Shown here: piece by piece, positions 1-10,993 of the stretch
Layout of the letters: the number at the start of each line of letters is the position of its first letter
Position numbering within the stretch: the first letter of the stretch is position 1
Assembly (NCBI RefSeq): GCF_014697545.1
Contig: NZ_JACJSA010000026.1
Location: 43,937-107,936, forward strand
DNA: 64,000 bases
Reading direction: 5' to 3'
DNA from: Oscillatoria sp. FACHB-1407
Lineage (GTDB): Bacteria; Cyanobacteriota; Cyanobacteriia; Elainellales; Elainellaceae
Program-made: the position numbers and the translations under genes
Notes under the pieces: model-generated
What the model was told of the DNA's origin: nothing
Seen by the model: only the letters and a program-made list of their open reading frames with translations
The model's database searches: none

Positions 1-1007
1 TGACACAATTACCTGCGCAACCGTCTGAGCCAACATTGCCTTCCTCAAGCGCACTCGTCGCCACCCTGGAGGAACTCTATCAACGCTATTTGCCTCTGCG
101 CGATGGTAAAGTGGCAGACTACATTCCCGAACTAGCGAAAATGAACCCTGACTGCTTTAGCATCTGCATTGCCACCGTGGATGGACAGGTGTATGAGGTG
201 GGCGACTCAGAGCAGTTATTTACCATTCAATCCATCTCCAAAGTGTTTGTGCATGGGCTGGCATTGGAGGACTACGGACGAGAACGCCTGCTGACGAAGG
301 TGGGGGTTGAACCGACCGGAGATGCCTTTAATGCGATCGTGCTGGATGAGCAGTCCAAACGTCCCTATAACCCCATGGTGAATGCAGGGGCGATCGCCAT
401 CACCAGTTTAATTAAGGGAGCCGACGCAACCGAGAAGCTGAACCGAATGTTGGATATGTTTCGTCGCTATGTGGGGCACGACATTTTTATTGATGTGGCG
501 ACCTACGTCTCAGAACGGTCTACAGGCGATCGCAATCGGGCGATGGGTTACCTGATGCACCACTTCGGCATGATCGAAGACCCGGTAGACGATGCGCTGG
601 ATCTATACTTTCAGCAGTGTTCGTTGATGGTGAACTGTCGCGATCTGGCAGTGATGGCAGCCACCCTGGCAAATCAGGGGGTAAATCCACAAACGGGCGA
701 TCGCGCGGTAGAAGCGGGCTATGTGCGTGACATCCTCAGCGTCATGTACACCTGCGGCATGTACAACTTCGCGGGTGAATGGGCGTATCTGGTGGGACTC
801 CCTGCCAAAAGTGGAGTGTGTGGGGGCATCATTGCGATCGTTCCTGACCAGATCGGCATTGCGGTGTTCTCTCCCCCGCTCGATTTCCGGGGAAACAGTG
901 TACGAGGCGTAAAGGTGTGCGAGGCTCTATCGCATCAATTCGGCTTGCATCTGTTTGACTCATCGCGAGGTTGTCACAACTTTCTCAAACACTGGTCGGT
1001 GAAATAG
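1..1007 (+). CDS. glsA: Glutaminase A (5' end cut by one base)
   Basis: Hydrolyses glutamine to glutamate and ammonia in the cytoplasm. The fold is that of serine beta-lactamase-like glutaminases: the SxxK nucleophile motif appears as SISK followed by VFVHGLAL, then the conserved MVNAGAIA block and a GVCGGI(I/A)A segment near the C-terminus. The reading frame is open to the left edge. The window begins with TG, so if the missing base is A, an ATG starts exactly one base outside, giving about 335 residues (normal family size is 300-330). The TTG at position 36 would also work but is less likely. It is followed by phrA on the same strand after about 48 bases. Family assignment is secure; the start is inferred. 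Confidence 0.93.
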   Translation, partial: TQLPAQPSEPTLPSSSALVATLEELYQRYLPLRDGKVADYIPELAKMNPDCFSICIATVDGQVYEVGDSEQLFTIQSISKVFVHGLALEDYGRERLLTKVGVEPTGDAFNAIVLDEQSKRPYNPMVNAGAIAITSLIKGADATEKLNRMLDMFRRYVGHDIFIDVATYVSERSTGDRNRAMGYLMHHFGMIEDPVDDALDLYFQQCSLMVNCRDLAVMAATLANQGVNPQTGDRAVEAGYVRDILSVMYTCGMYNFAGEWAYLVGLPAKSGVCGGIIAIVPDQIGIAVFSPPLDFRGNSVRGVKVCEALSHQFGLHLFDSSRGCHNFLKHWSVK

Positions 1008-1055
1008 GGCATTTCTTGTCACCATAAGGAGAGATAGTGTCGCTCCAACCCAGGT

Positions 1056-2507
1056 ATGTCTGATTTGATTTTGTTTTGGCACCGCCGCGATCTCCGCATC
1101 ACTGATAACATTGGGCTGGCAAACGCCCGTCAACAGAGTTCTAAAGTCGTGGGGGTGTTTTGCTTAGACCCGTTGATTTTAGAGCGAGACGATGTGGCTC
1201 CTGCCAGAGTCACCTACATGACTGGCAGTCTCCAGGCGTTGCAAAATGCCTATGCCCAGGCAGGAAGCCAACTGCTGATCCTGCACAATGATCCAATTAA
1301 AGCCATTCCGGCTCTGGCAAAAGCCCTCAACGCCACAGCGGTTCACTTCAATTGGGATGTGGAACCTTACGCAAAGGAACGCGATCGCGCCGTTCAGGAA
1401 GCCTTAAACGCGGCTGGCATTAAGGTTCAAGCCTTTTGGGATCAGTTGCTCCACGCCCCAGAAGAGATTCGCTCTGGTTCCGGCACACCCTACACCGTCT
1501 ACAGCCCGTTTTGGCGCAACTGGAGTAGCCGACCTAAAGCCGATCCGGTACTGCGGTTAGAGCAGGCAACGGGACTCACTGAGGCTGAAAAGGATTTAGC
1601 TAAAGAGGCAGGGGCGATCGCTCTACCATCCGCCAAAGACCTGGGTTATCTCTGGACAAACTCCCTGTTGCTGGAACCGGGCGAGCAGGCAGCGCAGGAA
1701 CGGTTAGCCGAATTTTGTCAGCGGGCGATCGCTGACTATCAGGAGCAGCGCAACTTCCCAGCGGTTTCGGGCACCTCTCACCTGAGTGCAGCCCTCAAGT
1801 TTGGTGTGATTGGCGTTCGCACCGTGTGGGCAGCAACCGTCGAGGCAATGGACAACACGCGCAGCGATGAAGCCCAGGACGGCATTCGCACCTGGCGACA
1901 GGAATTGGCATGGCGCGAGTTCTATCAACATGTCATGTACTTCTTTCCAGAGTTGGCAGATGGGGCGTATCGGGATGCCTTTAAGAACTTCCCATGGGAG
2001 AATAATCCCGACTACTTCCAGGCGTGGTGTGAGGGCAGAACGGGGTATCCTATTGTGGACGCCGCGATGCGGCAGATGAACGAGTTGGGATGGATGCACA
2101 ACCGTTGCCGCATGATTGTTGCCAGCTTTCTGACCAAAGATCTGCTGATTAATCCGCAGTTGGGCGAGAAATATTTCATGCAGAAGCTCTACGATGGCGA
2201 TCTCTCTGCCAACAATGGGGGTTGGCAGTGGAGTGCCTCTAGCGGTATGGACCCGAAACCTGTCCGAATCTTTAACCCTGCCAGTCAGGCGCAAAAATTT
2301 GATGCCGAGGCAGACTACATTCGAGAGTGGTTGCCGGAATTGCGGGGACTGGACACCGAGGCATTAGTCACCGGAAAAATCACTCCCTTAGAGCGAGAAT
2401 CCTGCGGCTATCCCGCTCCCGTTGTCGATCACAAAGTCAGACAACAACTGTTTAAGCAACGCTATAGCGAACAAAAAGCATTAAAGGGAGTGGGGAGTGG
2501 GGAATAG
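1056..2507 (+). CDS. phrA: Deoxyribodipyrimidine photolyase (class I CPD type)
   Basis: Light-driven repair of cyclobutane pyrimidine dimers. The N-terminal alpha/beta antenna domain starts with LILFWHRRDLRITDN. The C-terminal FAD domain carries GTSHLSAALKFG, WRQELAWREFY, GYPIVDAAMRQ, the WMHNRCRM segment and the NNGGWQW...DPKPVRIFNP signature of bacterial class I photolyases. The length of 483 residues is normal (about 470-490). The final residues (GVGSGE) are encoded by the GGGGAGT-type repeat that continues past the stop, so the native C-terminus has been replaced or extended by repeat DNA. It faces the epimerase gene tail to tail across a heptamer repeat. CPD specificity rather than cryptochrome function is inferred from overall similarity. 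Confidence 0.93.
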   Translation: MSDLILFWHRRDLRITDNIGLANARQQSSKVVGVFCLDPLILERDDVAPARVTYMTGSLQALQNAYAQAGSQLLILHNDPIKAIPALAKALNATAVHFNWDVEPYAKERDRAVQEALNAAGIKVQAFWDQLLHAPEEIRSGSGTPYTVYSPFWRNWSSRPKADPVLRLEQATGLTEAEKDLAKEAGAIALPSAKDLGYLWTNSLLLEPGEQAAQERLAEFCQRAIADYQEQRNFPAVSGTSHLSAALKFGVIGVRTVWAATVEAMDNTRSDEAQDGIRTWRQELAWREFYQHVMYFFPELADGAYRDAFKNFPWENNPDYFQAWCEGRTGYPIVDAAMRQMNELGWMHNRCRMIVASFLTKDLLINPQLGEKYFMQKLYDGDLSANNGGWQWSASSGMDPKPVRIFNPASQAQKFDAEADYIREWLPELRGLDTEALVTGKITPLERESCGYPAPVVDHKVRQQLFKQRYSEQKALKGVGSGE

Positions 2508-2590
2508 GGTATGGGGTATGGGGTGTGGGGTGTGGGGTAAGGACTACTGACCACTGACCATTGACCACTGACCATTGACCATTAATCACT
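2486..2590. repeat. G-rich and TGACCAT heptamer repeats
   Basis: Two repeat types lie side by side. The first is (GGGGAGT/GGGGTGT)n, beginning inside the last phrA codons. The second is TGACCAT/TGACCAC repeated about six times. Both resemble the short tandemly repeated heptamers (STRR) described in cyanobacteria. The tract fills the spacer between the convergent phrA and epimerase genes. Confidence 0.85.
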
Positions 2591-2613
2591 CTCCCACCCG
2601 ACTCCCTGAAATC

Positions 2614-3564
2614 CTAACAGTATAAGGTCTGAACCCATTCCCACTCTCGCGCCAAGCCCTCTTTGAGGGAGACTTGTGGCTTATATCCAATCAGCTTGTT
2701 CGCTTTTGACACATCTGCACTGGTGTGACGCGCATCGCCCATGGCTTTTTCGACGTGGTTGCGCTTGATGGGCTTGCCAACGATCGCCTCCATCGTATCC
2801 AGAACTTCAGTCAACACCACACGGCTTCCACCGCCCACGTTGAAGATCTCACCAATCGCTTCAGGGGCAGTCGCAGCAGCCAAATTAGCGGCGATCGCAT
2901 CACTGACGAAGGTGAAGTCGCGGGTTTGCTGACCATCACCATAAATGGGGATGGCTTGATCCTCAATCACCGCTTTGAAGAACTTGTGAAATGCCATATC
3001 TGGTCGTTGACGCGGACCGTATACGGTGAAGTAGCGCAACGCGGTGACAGGCACATTGAAGTTGTAGTAATACAACCAGCACAACCGTTCTGCGGCGAGC
3101 TTGGTAATGCCATAGGGCGAAACAGGTTGCGGACAGGTGGTTTCAGAGGTGGGCATGGTTTCCGCATTGCCATACACCGAAGAGGTTGAGGCAAATACCA
3201 GACGCTTCAACTGCTTGGCATCTTTTGCCGCTTCTAAAATGATCTGAGTTGCGTTGATGTTGCGCTCCGTGTAAGCCCGAAATCCATTACCCCAACTGGC
3301 TCTCACTCCGGCTTGTGCTGCCTGATGGTAAATGACTTCAATCCCATCGAGCAGCGCGTTCCAGTCGATCGCCTGAATGTCGTTTTCAATTAATTTGAAG
3401 TTGGGATGACTGAGAAACGGAGAAACGTTTTTGCGTTTAAGAGCAACATCATAGTAGTCATTAAATTGGTCAATCCCGATGACAGTTTTACCCTGAGAGA
3501 GCAATGATTCGACCAGGTGAGAACCAATAAACCCTGCAACGCCAGTAACAATAACACTATTCAT
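2614..3564 (-). CDS. NAD-dependent sugar-nucleotide epimerase
   Basis: An extended short-chain dehydrogenase acting on a UDP-sugar, probably a UDP-glucose/UDP-glucuronate 4-epimerase supplying extracellular polysaccharide synthesis. The N-terminal Rossmann motif is GVAGFIGSH. The substrate-proximal FASTSSVYG and the catalytic YGITK (YxxxK) are present, followed by LRYFTVYGPRQRPDM, which is typical of the glucuronate epimerase branch, and a YGDGQQTRDFTFVSD block. The length of 316 residues is normal. The ATG at 3564 has no strong ribosome binding site. The exact sugar cannot be fixed from sequence. No partner gene is adjacent, although other polysaccharide genes lie further along. Confidence 0.85.
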   Translation of the reverse strand: MNSVIVTGVAGFIGSHLVESLLSQGKTVIGIDQFNDYYDVALKRKNVSPFLSHPNFKLIENDIQAIDWNALLDGIEVIYHQAAQAGVRASWGNGFRAYTERNINATQIILEAAKDAKQLKRLVFASTSSVYGNAETMPTSETTCPQPVSPYGITKLAAERLCWLYYYNFNVPVTALRYFTVYGPRQRPDMAFHKFFKAVIEDQAIPIYGDGQQTRDFTFVSDAIAANLAAATAPEAIGEIFNVGGGSRVVLTEVLDTMEAIVGKPIKRNHVEKAMGDARHTSADVSKANKLIGYKPQVSLKEGLAREWEWVQTLYC

Positions 3565-4354
3565 GGAATGCCAACCCAGTAACTACAACTTGAACAGAAT
3601 GAACTTGCACAATTAGTAAAAGCAAAGACTTAAGTCATTAGCTGCCACTTAGCAGCTTTTCATCGGCTCGGTCAGTTCTCCTTTTAGGACATTGTTATTA
3701 GAACGTTGTTAGAACGTCGTTGTCATTCACTTGCCCCCTTGTAAACCAGGTCAGTGACGGGTCGTTCAAATCCTTATCACTCTTCTGAAAGGATGAGGTT
3801 GAACAGGAATAAACAGAAGTTTTTAGATTTTCCGTTGAGATTAAGCATCATCAGACCTGGCAAAAGATCTCATCATTGGGGTTTAAGGTTTGAAGTTGAT
3901 GTACTGCGAATGCTATCTTCGATTGCTAAAAACGGACAACCATCCCAAGCTTGCCACATTGAATCTTAAAGTAGCTTCTCTTTTGATTCCCTTCGACTTT
4001 ACTTGTTTTTCATATTGAATGTCTAAAGTTGTACCCAGTCTAGACCCTTCCACGGAGTTCGATCCCTTCCCAAGTTCATTGTGGCTTTAACTAATCCGTG
4101 AAGTGTTGATTGATCTGGCTCCGTAAAACCTCGATTGCCAAATTTCAAGGTTATGCTCTACTAAAGGCTGAAATTTTAGGGAGCAATTGCCACAGCTACG
4201 TCATTCCCCATCCAGCAGAGCATCACAGGGAAATCCTACCAGAGCCAATCGGTTATGAATGCAGAGCGACTTCAGCAGAATACCGCTCTCCCCGACTGAA
4301 CTATTCAGAAATTGTGGGGACTACCACTTCCCTCTTCAACTGATTCAACTCGTC
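3565..4354. other. Long spacer, no gene recognised
   Basis: These 790 bases between two divergent genes contain only short open frames with no recognisable protein. A small hairpin (AGCTGC, 6-base loop, GCAGCT, then TTTT) lies at 3640-3660. A stretch near 3735-3775 vaguely resembles the 3' half of a tRNA but does not fold. The promoters of both flanking genes should be here, but no box stands out. Confidence 0.5.
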
Positions 4355-5401
4355 ATGCATAGCTTTGGGCAGGATAAAACTCCATTAATTTTGGTCGTAG
4401 ATGACCAGAAAATGTTGCGGTTAACATTGCGGCGATCGCTTGAAAAAGAAGGTTATCGAGTCATTGAAGCCAGCAATGGCGAAGAGTGTTTGGCTCTCTG
4501 GCAAAACTATGATTTAGATTTTGGGCAAGGTGAAGAGCAAATCCCAGACATGATTTTGCTCGACGCTATCATGCCTCAAATGGACGGGTTTGCCTGTTGT
4601 GCCCGACTGCATGACAGACTGGGCGATCGCTGTCCTCCGGTGTTGATGATTACTGCCCTTGACGACGAAAAATCCGTCGATTTGGCATTTGAGGTGGGGG
4701 CAACTGATTACATCACCAAACCGATCCACTGGGCAGTGTTGCGGCAGCGAGTGCGGCGGGTGTTGCAAGCCCGGTGGGCAATGGCAGAACAGCAGCGATT
4801 GCTAGCAGAGTTGCGGGCGACTATGGCACTGGAGCGATCGCTTAAAGAACAATTAGAAATTGCCAACCACAAACTCGAACGTCTGGCATCCATTGACGGA
4901 CTCACGCAATTGGCAAATCGGCGATCGTTTGATCTGTCGTTGCAGCAGGAATGGCAGCGACTCAACCGGGAACAGGCTCCCCTGACGCTGATCTTATGCG
5001 ACATCGATTACTTCAAAGCTTACAACGACAGCTATGGGCATATTGCCGGAGATGAGTGTTTGAGGCAGGTTGCAGCCCTGTTGCAAGAAACCGTCAAACG
5101 CCCTGCGGATCTGGTAGCCCGTTATGGCGGTGAAGAGTTTGCCCTGATCTTGCCCAACACTGGTTTAGATGGGGCAATTCGCTTAGTAGAAACCATTCAA
5201 ACGCACCTGCGCCGGAGAGCGATCGCCCATGCAGGTTCATCGGTCAATTCCATCATCACCGTCAGTATAGGCATTGCCAGCACTGTTCCCCATACTAAAC
5301 TGTCGCCCCATGAACTCATTGATCAAGCGGATCAGGCTCTCTATCGTGCCAAGTTGCAGGGCAGAGATCGCTATTGTGTGTATCAGCGAGTGCAATTGTA
5401 A
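4355..5401 (+). CDS. Response regulator with GGDEF diguanylate cyclase domain
   Basis: Makes cyclic di-GMP from two GTP under control of a phosphorelay. Residues 10-130 form a receiver domain with the acidic pair at 16-17, the phosphoacceptor Asp at about 70 (LLDAIMPQMDG) and Lys at about 122 (TKPIH). A coiled linker (140-178) leads to a GGDEF domain. Its active site reads GGEEF (258-262), with DIDYFKAYND upstream, and the inhibitory I-site RPAD sits exactly five residues before GGEEF, so activity should be product-inhibited. An upstream ATG at 4259 would add 32 residues without resemblance to the family, so I chose 4355. No histidine kinase is adjacent. G-rich repeats begin directly after the stop. 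Confidence 0.93.
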   Translation: MHSFGQDKTPLILVVDDQKMLRLTLRRSLEKEGYRVIEASNGEECLALWQNYDLDFGQGEEQIPDMILLDAIMPQMDGFACCARLHDRLGDRCPPVLMITALDDEKSVDLAFEVGATDYITKPIHWAVLRQRVRRVLQARWAMAEQQRLLAELRATMALERSLKEQLEIANHKLERLASIDGLTQLANRRSFDLSLQQEWQRLNREQAPLTLILCDIDYFKAYNDSYGHIAGDECLRQVAALLQETVKRPADLVARYGGEEFALILPNTGLDGAIRLVETIQTHLRRRAIAHAGSSVNSIITVSIGIASTVPHTKLSPHELIDQADQALYRAKLQGRDRYCVYQRVQL

Positions 5402-5468
5402 GGGAGTGGGGAATGGGGAGTGGGGAGTGGGGAAAAGGAGTAGAGGGGTAGAGGAGTAGAGGAGTGAA
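5402..5468. repeat. G-rich tandem repeat
   Basis: The units GGGGAGT, GGGGAAT and AGAGGAGT are repeated in the spacer between the convergent cyclase gene and coaX. It belongs to the same repeat class as the tail of phrA and the insert in miaA. Confidence 0.8.
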
Positions 5469-5479
5469 AAGATACGGGA

Positions 5480-6295
5480 TTATCTTGATTCCTTCAACTC
5501 TCTGCTCATCCTTGTGGCAGCAATTCCCTTTAAAACTAAATGGCTATCCCAATAAAAATGAGTAGCCAGATTGGGATATTGAGTGTGGCAGGCTTGATAG
5601 AGCCATTCGCCATCCCCTCCTGTCAGAGCGATCGCACTGGTAGGAAACGCCTTCAGCCAGTCTTTTATAAACTCTCGAATGCCCGCCAGGGTGGTGTAGA
5701 GAACGCCACTACGAATGGCATCGGGGGTATTGGTTGCCCAACGGGTCGGGAGATCAGGCAATGGTGTGGTGACGGCAGGCAGAGCGGCTGTGTGCTGGGA
5801 GAGCGATCGCAGTTGTAGTTGCAATCCGGGAAGGATGGCTCCACCCACGAGTTGGTGCTGCTCGTCTGCTCCGGTAAAGGTCAGGGCGGTTCCACCGTCG
5901 ATGACCAGGGTCGGGGTTCCCCACTGGGCGATCGCCCCCCACAATGCCAGAGCACGATCAATGCCCAGGGTCGGGTAAAGGCTCTGCAATGGCACATCAG
6001 TCAGCGTTAGACCATAGGCTCTGGAGTAGGCTTGCCAGAGGAGGGTTTGATCAGGAACGACTGAAGCAATCCACAGATCGGGGGCATGGAGGTGTAAGGA
6101 GTCAGGCAAATGAATCAGGCTGACTTGAGCCAGAGCTTCTAAAGCGAACTGGGCATCGAGCAAATGAGCCGCTACCTCAGGGCTGAAATGGGGCGTATCC
6201 CAGGCATATCGTAATGTCTGGTCGGTGAAGATTGCCCAATGCAATCGAGAATTGCCAATCATCAGGGCAACCCAGGAGGAGCGATCGCCGGTCAT
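5480..6295 (-). CDS. coaX: Type III pantothenate kinase
   Basis: First step of coenzyme A synthesis: phosphorylation of pantothenate. The ASKHA fold is shown by the LMIGNSRLHWA phosphate-binding loop, the LGIDRALALWG motif (GxDR) and VIDGGTALTFTG (DxGTA). In most type III kinases the first loop reads DxGNT; here the Asp position is Met, which I believe is seen in other cyanobacteria but cannot check. The ATG at 6295 overlaps the miaA stop codon as ATGA, the classic arrangement for translational coupling, so this start is preferred over an in-frame start at 6352. The protein has 271 residues, a normal length. Confidence 0.88.
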   Translation of the reverse strand: MTGDRSSWVALMIGNSRLHWAIFTDQTLRYAWDTPHFSPEVAAHLLDAQFALEALAQVSLIHLPDSLHLHAPDLWIASVVPDQTLLWQAYSRAYGLTLTDVPLQSLYPTLGIDRALALWGAIAQWGTPTLVIDGGTALTFTGADEQHQLVGGAILPGLQLQLRSLSQHTAALPAVTTPLPDLPTRWATNTPDAIRSGVLYTTLAGIREFIKDWLKAFPTSAIALTGGDGEWLYQACHTQYPNLATHFYWDSHLVLKGIAATRMSRELKESR

Positions 6296-7404
6296 GGTGA
6301 GTGCTCCGCTGCATCTGTCATGGATGCTAGGAACTGCTGCACTCGCTGCCACACCTGATCCACTAAATGGGGATCATCCGAGTCGAACCATTCAATCGTC
6401 TTATCGGCGCGAAACCAGGTGCGCTGTCGTTTGGCAAACTGGCGGGTATGAATCACAACTTGAGCGATCGCCTCATCCAGCGACACACTCCCTAATAGAT
6501 ACGGCTTGATCTCGGCATAGCCCAGGGTGTTCAACAACGGCAAATCAACTCCGTACTTCTGGCACAACCGTTGCACTTCATCCACAAAACCCATCTCCAC
6601 CATCTGATGAGTGCGTTGCTCGATGCGCTGAGTCAGGCGATCGTCAGGAGCAGACTCAAGGCAATCTAAGCCAATCTGCAAAATGGGATAAGTGGGGGGA
6701 TGCTCGCCTTGCTGCTGTGACAGCGGTTGCCCTGTTGTGTAGTAGACCTCTAATGCTCGCAGCGTCCGCACCTCATCGTTAAAGTGGATTTTTTGTGCCG
6801 ATGTGGGATCAACCTGTTTGAGAAACGCATAACACTGCTTTTGTCCCAGTTTCTTGAGTTGCGATCGCAATTCGGGTTGGGGTGGCACTCTAGGGATTTG
6901 CAACCCATGCGTAATCGAGCGAATGTACAACCCTGTTCCACCGACAAGAAGCGGGATAGAGGGGTGGGGGGGTGATAGAGGTTCCTTGGCTCTCCCACGC
7001 TCCCACGCTCCCACGCTCCCACTCCCGACTCCCGACTCCCAACTCCCCACGTGATGCAACTGCTCAATCAGCAATTGTGCCTGATGCTGATATTCCGCCA
7101 CTGTAAAGGTGTCTGTGGGATCGCAAATATCGATGAGATAGTGGGGGATTTCTGCCTGTTCCAGTGGCGTTGGTTTTGCTGTGCCGATATCAAATTCACG
7201 GTAAACTTGGCGAGAATCAGCACTCAAAATGACGGCATTGAGCCGTTGTGCCAGCTTCAAGGCTAGCCCCGATTTTCCAGTTGCCGTCGGACCGCAAATT
7301 ACGATTAGAATAGGAACAGGAGTATTTAGTACAAAAGTATTAGACTCCAAGATTATAGAACGGGTGATGAAGGTTTGTAGAGCAGGAGAAAATCTCCTCC
7401 TCAA
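6292..7404 (-). CDS. miaA: tRNA dimethylallyltransferase with repeat insertion
   Basis: Transfers a dimethylallyl group to A37 of tRNAs that read UNN codons. The P-loop is GPTATGKS, followed by the conserved SADSRQVYREFDIGTAKP block and the LLVGGTGLYIRS segment. About 31 residues (roughly 120-150) between LLIEQLHH and PLLVGGTG have no counterpart in the family and are encoded by in-frame G-rich repeats. The frame opens with TTG at 7404 and has no ATG before the P-loop; a second TTG at 7350 gives a more usual N-terminus. A GAGGAGG just after 7404 does not fit either start well. It is the first gene of a two-gene operon with coaX. Confidence 0.87.
   Translation of the reverse strand: MRRRFSPALQTFITRSIILESNTFVLNTPVPILIVICGPTATGKSGLALKLAQRLNAVILSADSRQVYREFDIGTAKPTPLEQAEIPHYLIDICDPTDTFTVAEYQHQAQLLIEQLHHVGSWESGVGSGSVGAWERGRAKEPLSPPHPSIPLLVGGTGLYIRSITHGLQIPRVPPQPELRSQLKKLGQKQCYAFLKQVDPTSAQKIHFNDEVRTLRALEVYYTTGQPLSQQQGEHPPTYPILQIGLDCLESAPDDRLTQRIEQRTHQMVEMGFVDEVQRLCQKYGVDLPLLNTLGYAEIKPYLLGSVSLDEAIAQVVIHTRQFAKRQRTWFRADKTIEWFDSDDPHLVDQVWQRVQQFLASMTDAAEHSP
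6955..7047. repeat. In-frame G-rich repeat inside miaA
   Basis: On the minus strand this is repeated GGGAGTCGGGAGT and GGGAGCGT units, ending in a purine/pyrimidine-rich stretch. It encodes a Gly/Ser/Trp/Glu-rich loop in miaA without breaking the frame. The same repeat class is elsewhere intergenic. Confidence 0.85.
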
Positions 7405-7521
7405 AACTACTTAATACTAGGTTCTGTGATCGATGCATCACACAAGCCTGGTTAAAGTTGATATCGATCCCAACTATATTTTTCACGCGAAACCGCTCTA
7501 AAATCGCTTCAGAGCCTTTTG

Positions 7522-7530
7522 TGTTATAAT
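7522..7530 (+). promoter_or_regulatory. Extended -10 promoter of gyrB
   Basis: TGTTATAAT matches the extended -10 consensus TGnTATAAT perfectly. It lies 66 bases before the gyrB ATG. No good -35 box is visible 17 bases upstream, as is usual for extended -10 promoters. Confidence 0.55.
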
Positions 7531-7563
7531 TTTGGTATGTTTTGATGTTCTGAAGTTAATTGA

Positions 7564-10636
<3,073 letters not shown>

Positions 10637-10672
10637 TTTTCCCTCTGATATAGAGCGATTGGCGATCGCCAT

Positions 10673-10993
10673 CGGTTCTAAAAACTTAAATTGTGAAACA
10701 CTCTGGTTTTAACGTATAGAGTTAACAATTTGATACTCCTTTTGGTCGTATTTCCTATTCAAAAAACCAGGAGCTTTAGTTTGAGAATTTAGACTGCTCA
10801 CAAGAATCAAATTGACTCTTACTCCTAACCCAGGCAACTTTAATGAAGGATTAAAATGAGAGAAAAATTGTGTCGAAATAGGCTCTTTAAATAGAAAAAT
10901 AGTAATAATAGAAGTATCAAGATGCAATTGTATCTGCTCCACGATAGCTAGGTCTAGCCATGGTCTTTTCGCACTCTAAGGAGGCGGATGGTT
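10673..10993. other. Spacer upstream of the repeat protein
   Basis: About 320 AT-rich bases separate two divergently transcribed genes. The only clear signal is AAGGAGG at 10979-10985, a strong ribosome binding site spaced 8 bases from the ATG at 10994. No gene is seen. Confidence 0.5.

Noticed and set aside
1704..2294. 196-codon frame antisense to phrA
   Set aside because: It is a shadow of a strongly conserved gene on the other strand.
3720..3785. tRNA-Thr-like 3' half (TTGTAA anticodon-like loop and GTTCAAATCC)
   Set aside because: The T-stem and anticodon stem do not pair and no 5' half is present. Probably chance.
4110..4343. 77-codon frame before the diguanylate cyclase
   Set aside because: No family resemblance and it overlaps the likely leader of the cyclase gene.
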